Source: Merluccius polli
Taxonomy: Eukaryota > Chordata > Actinopteri > Gadiformes > Merlucciidae
Length of the DNA stretch: 64,000 nucleotides
Reading direction: 5' to 3'
Assembly (NCBI GenBank): GCA_030340625.1
Contig: JAOPHQ010002316.1
Span: forward strand, 2,501 to 66,500
Shown: in pieces, positions 61,498-64,000 of the stretch
Position numbering within the stretch: position 1 is the stretch's first letter
Layout of the letters: every line of letters starts with the position of its first letter
Program-made: the position numbers and the translations under genes
Notes under the pieces: model-generated
Seen by the model: the letters and a program-made list of their open reading frames with translations, nothing else
What the model was told of the DNA's origin: nothing
Databases searched by the model: none

Positions 61498-62721
61498 TCC
61501 TCCTCCTCCTCCTCCTCCTCCTCCAGGGCGAAGCTGGAGAAGATGCCCTCCATCCCGGAGGAGCCCGAGGTGCCGGAGAACGAGGTGGAGCGCTTCACCA
61601 TGCCGGACTTCATCAAGCCGCTGTACGACCTGGACGTGGTGGAGGGCAAGGAGGCGGTGCTCAAGTGCAAGGTGGCGGGTCTGCCCTACCCCACCATCGC
61701 CTGGTTCCACAACGGCAAGAGGATCGACAGCACGGAGGACCGCAAGATGACCCAGTGTGAGTTGAACTTCTGCTCCACTTTTGGGTATCGTGCGTTGTTA
61801 ATAAATACGCGTAAGAGTAAAAATGGTCTCCTTTCCTCCCAGTGTGAATCACGAAGGAAAGGAAACCATTTAGCCGTTTAGGTCCTTTATTAGACGTTTT
61901 TGTCTAAAGTGACATTTTTCTTTAGTGGATGATAGGGGTTACTAGCCTAGAAATCTAGACGCCCCTAGCGGCAGTAAATTTAATTTGCAGCCAGGGGGTC
62001 TAGCACGTAGTCGTCATTTTTCTGTGCTGGAAACAGAAAATCTGTCAGACCAATCACAGCGTGAGGGGCGGAGTCGGAAGCCGGGCTACCATGACGACAG
62101 AGTTGCGACGGTTCCGTGTTAGAGGTAAACAATGGCTGCTGCTGCTGGCGAACGGCTGTCTTTCCACTCAGCTTTGGCCGCGACTCTTCAAGACTTGAAG
62201 TTAACATTTTATTTGAGAAAAGAACAAAGAACGGCACTGAAGTCTTTCCTCGAAAAGAAAGATGTATTCAGAGTTTTGATTAATTACGTAGTCAGACCGT
62301 CGCCATGACTACGTCACCTTCTTCGTTGCTCTGATTGGTTGTAGCGCTATCCTATTGCGTGCAGAGGGAACTTGAAAGACAACCGTTTATCCCGCCCACA
62401 CTGCCAATGGAGCTGAGCCAGACCTTACATCTTTCTGATGTGGGTCTGGCTTGCCAGGCTAAGGGGTTACACTTTTTGGGGTTCTGGGTTCAAACGGTCC
62501 AACTGTAGGCGTCCTGGAGCAAGATGCCCTAACCGGTCTGCTCCTCAGTGCATTGAGAATTCACTGTAAGTCGCTTCGGATAAAAGTGTCTGCTAAATGA
62601 CTAAATAGTAAATCTATTGCTCTAGCTGAAGTTTCATAGACCATGTACAGTACAAGCCTTTATTACTGAGTAGTCAGATGGCCAGAAAGCTCCATATAGA
62701 TCTTTATATATCTGTCTATAT

Positions 62722-62765
<44 letters not shown>

Positions 62766-63760
62766 TATAAGATACACTCTCCCATTTCCTCATGTATTTT
62801 CTTCTTGCCACTTGTGGTTGAGTAGCTCTCCTGGTGCACAATACTTGTTTTTCACTGTGTTGTTACTCAAGTGGAGACAGTATTGGATTCTTTTGTTTTG
62901 TGTGATTGCTTTTGCTGCCGCTCCCTAGCTGAGCTCGCTCTGGCCGGCCACAAAGGTGTTATGTTTTGTTAAATCGTGCCCTTTTTTTTCTGTGAAATCT
63001 TTTTCGGCAAAAAGCAAATGTGAAAGTCTTACTCAGCTGGTTGGGTCATCGTTATAGTAACCATTTCACACATTTCATTTAGTCCTTTACCTTCATCTTA
63101 CTCAGGGTTAAAGGTGCAGATTGACTGGGACATCATAATCGCCAGACTATCCTACCCCTATAGGGCTTGTACATCGCTACGACCGCCTCCATTTTGGAAG
63201 CATAGGAGCATTGTAATGTTAGTTATTGTGTTGGTAGTCATGGTTACTTGGTCATTGTTTAGTCATTCATTGTGAAATGATTTGTCATTATGGGGAGACG
63301 TTGTTGTGTTTGAAACCGCCACAGCGTTTCTCATGTGAGACACAGCAAAACAAAGTTTTCAGTAGCCTAGGTTACGGTATATTTACGTTGATTTAGGATT
63401 TTACAGGACTACAACTCTCTTGAGTCCTCTCAATATGGAGTATCACCACAACAAAAAATCCCATGATGCATTCTGATGTACAAGCCCTATAGTAACTATA
63501 CTTTTCTAAATATAGTCTAGTCTATAAATATACACAAGTGGCCTTCCAAACCGTCCGCTTGCTGGATCATCTATCACCTTACATGACACCAGAGATCACA
63601 TGATCACCATATGTTAAGCCTCTTCCCTCTCGCTGTGCAGTCAGGGACGTCCACAGTCTGGTCATACGCTCCGTATGCCACTCCCACGGCGGCGTCTACA
63701 AGAGCGTCATCTCCAACAAGATCGGCAAGGCAACGTGCTACAGCCACCTCTACATCACAG
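40941..63760 (+). CDS. speg: Striated muscle preferentially expressed protein kinase, 5' part (continues past the window)
   Basis: Fourteen coding exons are placed: 40941-41334, 52024-52110, 52279-52345, 52425-53857, 54200-54343, 54766-54948, about 56264-56430, 56888-56976, 57593-57768, 58817-59077, 59632-59790, 59992-60181, 61527-61756 and 63641-63760. SPEG is a titin/obscurin-related giant kinase of muscle triads that phosphorylates junctophilin-2 and SERCA2a and binds myotubularin (family knowledge). The start fits GCCGCCATGG. Six Ig domains appear, in exon 1, 5-6, 7-9, 10, 11-12 and 13-14, in human order, with diagnostic segments SSDDSYVSAGE, SSPITSDEEYLSP, ALLNCKMHFDGRKC and KLEKMPSIPEEPE. 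The Fn3 domains and both kinase domains lie to the right. Intron 1 is 10.7 kb. The 5' border of exon 7 is uncertain. Whether this is spega or spegb is unknown. Confidence 0.95.
41335..44654 (+). other. speg intron 1, left part: repeats
   Basis: Contains (TA)n at 41357-41376 and 42272-42304, TTAA-type MITE copies (41470-41639, and half a copy at 41815-41890), a SINE-like fragment at 41640-41810, poly-G runs at 41995-42011 and 42930-42947, and a (CT)n at 43480-43502. No additional exon was identified. The human exon that encodes SDTLVGTSLDTPP has no visible counterpart here. Confidence 0.55.
41470..41639. mobile_element. Palindromic TTAA-type MITE, deleted copy
   Basis: AAAGGGCCCC at the left and GGGCCCCTTTAA at the right match the ends of the nabp1-intron element, as does the interior CATACATCTGGGTGGACACT and CCCACTTGTGAGGTCAC. 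Part of the left arm is replaced by other sequence. Confidence 0.65.
44655..44988 (+). mobile_element. TA-flanked MITE, copy 1 (speg intron 1)
   Basis: TAGGGCTTGTAC at the left and GTACAAGCCCTA at the right form a 12-bp TIR. TA precedes it; TT follows. The interior includes CCATATTGAGAGGACTCC, GTGTTGCCGCGTCTCGCGTG, AGAAACGC and CCAAAATGGCGGCGG. Copies are at 50600-50890 (same orientation) and 63161-63489 (opposite). No transposase is encoded; a Tc1/mariner-type target is suggested by TA only. Confidence 0.75.
45040..45379 (+). repeat. (GT)n and (CA)n arrays
   Basis: (GT)n at 45041-45089 and 45166-45203 and (CA)n at 45327-45376. The long open frames here are shadows of dinucleotide repeats. 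Confidence 0.95.
45858..46683 (+). repeat. 34-bp minisatellite, about 24 copies
   Basis: The unit GATCAGCCCCCCATCACATC followed by CTCTAACAACACTA repeats for about 825 bp in speg intron 1. Variation is concentrated at CCCCCC/CCCCGC/CCCCGT/CCCAT and at ACACTA/ACGCTA, and unit length is 33-35 because the C run varies. Uniformity suggests recent expansion. Confidence 0.95.
46684..48515. other. speg intron 1, mid part
   Basis: No exon seen. The segment at about 46940-47095 (GTACGCGTGG ... TTGATAAATGAGGCC) resembles the end of a dispersed fish repeat, and GGGGGCCACTGCCCCCTGG at about 47240 resembles the GGTGCCC repeat family seen at 11155. Confidence 0.45.
48516..49017 (+). repeat. 21-bp AT-rich minisatellite running into (ATT)n
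   Basis: Units of TAGACTATCTTTATTTTATAT repeat about 18 times (48530-48910) with minor length change, then (ATT)n continues to 49017. The 169-codon open frame across it is a product of the 21-bp period, not a gene. Confidence 0.9.
49090..49200 (+). repeat. G-rich and GGA repeat block
   Basis: Runs of 15-22 G alternate with GGAGGA. The block is likely to form G-quadruplexes and to be poorly sequenced. Similar short G runs occur at 49678-49700 and 49853-49868. Confidence 0.9.
50208..50458 (+). repeat. 250-bp polypurine GGA/GAA repeat
   Basis: Alternating blocks of GGA and GAA trinucleotides: GGA, GAA, GGA, GAA. It is all purine on the + strand in speg intron 1 and a candidate for triplex formation. 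The Glu-, Lys- or Arg-rich frames across it are artefacts. Confidence 0.95.
50600..50890 (+). mobile_element. TA-flanked MITE, copy 2 (5'-truncated)
   Basis: CCATATTGAGAGGACTCC, GTGTTGCCGCGTCTCGCGTG and CCAAAATGGCGG follow copy 1 in the same order, and the right end reads GTACAGGCCCTG. The left TIR is degraded. Confidence 0.7.
50978..50995 (+). repeat. Short telomere-like run
   Basis: Three tandem GGGTTA units (ATAGGGTTAGGGTTAGGGTA). A GGGTTAGGTTAGGGTT run also occurs at about 30395-30410. Both are too short to mean more than chance or a repair scar. Confidence 0.7.
52024..52345 (+). CDS. speg: speg exons 2 and 3: acidic linker
   Basis: Exon 2 (52024-52110) completes the split Asp codon and reads DSETTDDEAGDQFETKDEGG, matching human GDSETAEDD after Ig1. 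Exon 3 (52279-52345) reads VMDKSANDDDNTASGHEEY. Phases (1-1, then 2) agree with exon 4. Exon 3 is inferred from splice signals and phase; its acidic residues fit but homology is weak. Confidence 0.75.
52425..53857 (+). CDS. speg: speg exon 4: large Ser/Pro/Arg-rich disordered region
   Basis: A 1433-bp exon encoding about 478 residues of low-complexity Ser/Pro/Arg sequence. Family landmarks in order are SRPQTPVSEFSS, a Leu/Glu/Arg segment EKVRGLEERRRSLD, AAERRSMFRQRAASLEDK, and RTRPMSPEQ at the end (human ARPTSPEL). Two copies of a 19-residue motif lie near the C-terminal end (53413-53469 and 53554-53610). The donor is CAAG|GTCAGA, phase 1. Confidence 0.94.
54200..54948 (+). CDS. speg: speg exons 5 and 6: Ig domain 2
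   Basis: Exon 5 (54200-54343) begins DSSDDSYVSAGEDPMEAPVC and reaches DVLLKCVIAGTPLPE. Exon 6 (54766-54948) continues VTWRRDNTVLAGG, SDSGKYSVTAVNEVGK and STLIIKA. Together they give the Cys, Trp and DxGxY core of an I-set Ig domain. In place of the second Cys there is SVTA, as in human SPEG (MATA). The donor CAG|GTAACT leaves phase 1. Confidence 0.92.
55865..56035. repeat. Dispersed SINE-like repeat in speg intron 6
   Basis: TCATTTAGCAGA, GGAGCAGGTAGGAGTTTAGG, TTGCTCAAGGATGTCTAACA, GTTCAAACCAAGAACC and GGAGTCAAACACA occur in the same order at about 51315-51420 and, inverted, at 62465-62610. The TCATTTAGCAGA end is the complement of the TCTGCTAAATGA tail of fish repeats. Confidence 0.55.
56264..56430 (+). 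CDS. speg: speg exon 7: linker ahead of Ig domain 3 (5' border uncertain)
   Basis: The frame reads ...LAQEPRENLGVPRN, ISSPITSDEEYLSPLEEG, then DTRFKEAPAFL before donor GTAAGA, matching human SSPITSDEEYLSPPEE and KAPPTF. The visually best acceptor (GGCTTGGCTCAG before 56275) is phase 0, while exon 6 ends in phase 1. Acceptors in the right phase are at 56263 (start 56264, chosen) or 56233 (start 56234), both with weaker pyrimidine tracts. A small unseen exon between 54949 and 56263 could also resolve this. Confidence 0.7.
56888..57768 (+). CDS. speg: speg exons 8 and 9: Ig domain 3 (APEG-1 region)
   Basis: Exon 8 (56888-56976) reads VTISDQAVVEGQEVTMSVRI through PKPMLYW; exon 9 (57593-57768) continues LRDRVTVKTGPRHVV, SDTGAYTCKIINEYGTKQCE and GRLEVRG. 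This corresponds to the Ig domain that makes up the short APEG-1 isoform in mammals. The exon 8 donor TG|GTAGGT is followed at once by a run of about 17 C and CCA repeats (56985-57026). Confidence 0.94.
57840..58790 (+). repeat. Tandem duplication of about 230-260 bp in speg intron 9
   Basis: Unit 1 (57845-57992 plus 58355-58460, split by the MITE) and unit 2 (about 58465-58705) share AAAATGGTTTAT... GAAAAGACATTGATATGAAT, AAAGAGTTGACA, GACATTATTACGAC, TATTATGAAAGCTACA and TTCATTCAAACAAGGCACAC. A third partial unit begins at about 58706. Confidence 0.85.
57994..58351. mobile_element. PIF/Harbinger-like MITE with TAA target duplication (speg intron 9)
   Basis: GGGCGTGTTCACACCTA at the left and AGGTCTGAACACGCCC at the right are inverted repeats, and TAA flanks both (57991-57993 region and 58352-58354). 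The interior contains many AAAAAACGC / GCGTTTTTT motifs. It is inserted into one unit of a local tandem duplication whose other unit lacks it, which confirms the boundaries. Confidence 0.8.
58817..59077 (+). CDS. speg: speg exon 10: Ig domain 4
   Basis: Encodes EPGLVVIRPVRDITAQAGDT, VMFECHVRGP, DVDWLANNKLIQPALLNCK, MHFDGRKCRLLLNSVHEDDS and GTYVCKLSTAK, almost residue for residue like human SPEG. The acceptor is CCATAG directly after a run of about 24 C residues (58789-58812). Confidence 0.95.
59133..59420 (-). mobile_element. 3' end of a non-LTR retrotransposon (minus orientation)
   Basis: A (TAGA)n/(GATA)n tail at 59143-59158 is followed by TTTATTGATCCCCGAAGGGA, a 3'-end sequence widespread in fish LINE families (L2/CR1/Rex type). 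The tail on the left indicates minus orientation. No reverse transcriptase remains. Confidence 0.6.
59533..59628 (+). repeat. (TCTG)24 microsatellite forming the exon 11 acceptor tract
   Basis: About 24 TCTG units with one TGCC change run to within 3 bp of the CAG acceptor of speg exon 11. The pyrimidine tract of this splice site is therefore a tetranucleotide microsatellite. Confidence 0.95.
59632..60181 (+). CDS. speg: speg exons 11 and 12: Ig domain 5
   Basis: Exon 11 (59632-59790) reads EEVTSVGKLKVIPSVYPLFT, ...EGRNARFDCKVSGTPPPHV and TWSHFG. Exon 12 (59992-60181) reads DQPLSDSEDVRIVKEGGRHS, NEDEGFYTVTARNGQGEAE and LYVQEPRPAISSQM. The exon 11 acceptor CTTCAG abuts a (TCTG)24 microsatellite. 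Phases 1-1-2 agree with neighbours. Confidence 0.94.
60286..60805 (+). repeat. (CT)n, LINE tail with (ATT)n and 34-bp minisatellite in speg intron 12
   Basis: (CT)n at 60332-60387 is followed by a LINE-like tail (GAAAAGCGCTTTATAAATAA then (ATT)n to 60614). From 60613 to about 60805 a unit near TATAGATACATGTCTTTACA / TTAAGTTCATTAAA repeats about six times; a diverged copy also precedes the CT run at 60286-60320. Confidence 0.8.
61226..61526 (+). repeat. 300-bp CTC/TCC/TCA pyrimidine-rich repeat ending at the exon 13 acceptor
   Basis: Trinucleotide (TCC)n with CGT and (CAT)n interruptions runs up to the CCAG that precedes speg exon 13. The many open frames (poly-Leu, poly-Pro, poly-Ser) are artefacts of it. 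Confidence 0.95.
61527..63760 (+). CDS. speg: speg exons 13 and 14: Ig domain 6
   Basis: Exon 13 (61527-61756) reads AKLEKMPSIPEEPEVPENE, FTMPDFIKPLYDLDVVEG and LPYPTIAWFHNGKRI, ending MTQ plus one base. Exon 14 (63641-63760) reads FRDVHSLVIRSV, GGVYKSVISNKIGKATCYSH and LYIT. Human SPEG has KLEKMPSIPEEPE and GVYKSVIANKLGKAACYAH at the same place. The exon 13 acceptor follows 300 bp of CTC/TCC repeats. The exon 14 donor is repeated five times downstream. Confidence 0.95.
61939..62462. mobile_element. Non-autonomous DNA element in speg intron 13, carrying a short RecQ-like frame
   Basis: The left end CTAGCCTAGAAATCTAGACG and the right end GGGTCTGGCTTGCCAGGCTA are imperfect inverted repeats. 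Internal motifs (CAATCACAGCGTGAGGGGCG, CTGATTGGTTGTAGCG, CCAATGGAGCTGAGCCAGAC) recall a fish MITE family. A 58-codon frame at 62132-62308 lies inside. Confidence 0.6.
62132..62308 (+). pseudogene. 58-codon frame resembling the start of a RecQ-type helicase
   Basis: ATG in context ACAATGG begins MAAAAGERLSFHSALAATLQ; the middle reads LRKEQRTALKSFLEKKDVF, which resembles the Q/motif 0 segment (LxxxQxxxLxxxLxxxDVF) of RecQ helicases. Where Walker A (PTGxGKS) should follow, the frame instead reads RVLINYVVRPSP and stops. It looks like a truncated capture inside a DNA transposon. Similarity was judged by eye and needs a search. Confidence 0.4.
62465..62610 (-). repeat. Dispersed SINE-like repeat with TCTGCTAAATGA tail
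   Basis: GGGTTCAAACGGTCC, GGAGCAAGATGCCCTAACC and GTAAGTCGCTTCGGATAAAA then GTGTCTGCTAAATGACTAAA are the complement, in reverse order, of the family seen at 55865 and 51315. Confidence 0.6.
63161..63489 (-). mobile_element. TA-flanked MITE, copy 3 (speg intron 13, inverted)
   Basis: TAGGGCTTGTAC and GTACAAGCCCTA terminate the element, with TA on each side (63159-63160 and 63490-63491). The interior is the reverse complement of copies 1 and 2 (CCATTTTGGAAG, GAAACCGCCACAGCGTTTCT, GAGTCCTCTCAATATGGAG). It ends about 150 bp before the exon 14 acceptor. Confidence 0.78.
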
Positions 63761-64000
63761 GTAACATCTGCTAGGCTAGGCTAGGCTAGGCTACAGCCAC
63801 CTCTACATCACAGGTAACATCTGCTAGGCTAGGCTAGGCTAGGCTAGGCTACAGCCACCTCTACATCACAGGTAACATCTGCTAGGCTAGGCTAGGCTAC
63901 AGCCACCTCTACATCACAGGTAACATCTGCTAGGCTAGGCTAGGCTACAGCCATCTCTATGTCACAGGTAACATCTGCTAGGCTAGGCTAGGCTACAGCC
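63738..64000 (+). repeat. Minisatellite that repeats the speg exon 14 end and its 5' splice site five times
   Basis: The segment CTACAGCCACCTCTACATCA|CAG|GTAACATCTG plus (CTAGG)n recurs, with GT of the donor at 63761, 63814, 63872, 63920 and 63968. Spacings of 53, 58, 48 and 48 differ by multiples of 5, owing to variation in the CTAGG pentamer run. The first copy is exonic. The last copy is slightly diverged (CATCTCTATGTCACAG). The array runs off the window. Confidence 0.95.

Noticed and set aside
61119..61760. 213- and 199-codon frames rich in Leu, Pro and His running into speg exon 13
   Set aside because: They read the intronic CTC/TCC/CAT repeat and then exon 13 in the wrong frame. The correct frame gives KLEKMPSIPEEPE.

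Overview
This is vertebrate nuclear DNA, almost certainly from a ray-finned (teleost) fish. The genes have introns with GT/AG boundaries, the proteins resemble vertebrate families throughout, and the spacer is full of short inverted-repeat DNA transposons and non-LTR tails of kinds common in teleosts. Dinucleotide, trinucleotide and homopolymer tracts are extremely dense. That density recalls gadiform (cod-like) genomes, but this is only a guess.

Four protein genes, all on the + strand, and one tRNA can be supported. (1) cavin2 (SDPR): a caveolar coat gene with two coding exons, 7752-8292 and 24497-25576, split by a 16.2-kb repeat-filled intron. It ends in an unusual 16-unit Ala-Asp-Val repeat. 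(2) tRNA-Ser(CGA) at 29206-29287. (3) nabp1 (SSB2/OBFC2A): a six-exon OB-fold single-strand DNA-binding protein gene, 30889-33306, complete at 224 codons. (4) A CXCR1/CXCR2-type chemokine receptor: a tiny first coding exon at 36095-36101 and a main exon at 37462-38556. (5) The 5' part of speg (striated-muscle preferentially expressed kinase), from 40941 to beyond the right edge. Fourteen coding exons are placed, covering six Ig domains; the Fn3 and kinase domains lie outside the window. cavin2 and nabp1 are also neighbours in mammals, and CXCR1/2 and SPEG lie further along the same human chromosome arm, so the block looks like conserved chromosome 2q-type synteny. The genes do not form a pathway.

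Both GC-rich receptor/cavin exons carry a single +1 frame break inside otherwise intact, conserved coding sequence (about 7940-7962 in cavin2, 38124 in the receptor). Sequencing or assembly indels are the simplest explanation, but they need checking.

The rest is repeats. Several DNA transposons are well delimited: a nested pair at 1602-2435; a 1.87-kb hAT-like element with an 11-bp perfect terminal inverted repeat (TIR) and GGTATT target duplication at 19535-21405; a TTAA-flanked palindromic piggyBac-like MITE inside a nabp1 intron; a fish hAT-type MITE at 39066-39418; three copies of one TA-flanked MITE inside speg; and a Harbinger-like MITE at 57994-58351 whose empty site survives in a neighbouring tandem duplicate. 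The most distinctive structures are a minisatellite at the right edge that multiplies the 5' splice site of speg exon 14 five times, several speg splice acceptors whose pyrimidine tracts are simple repeats, and a DNA element carrying a 58-codon open frame that resembles the start of a RecQ-type helicase and stops where Walker A would be.
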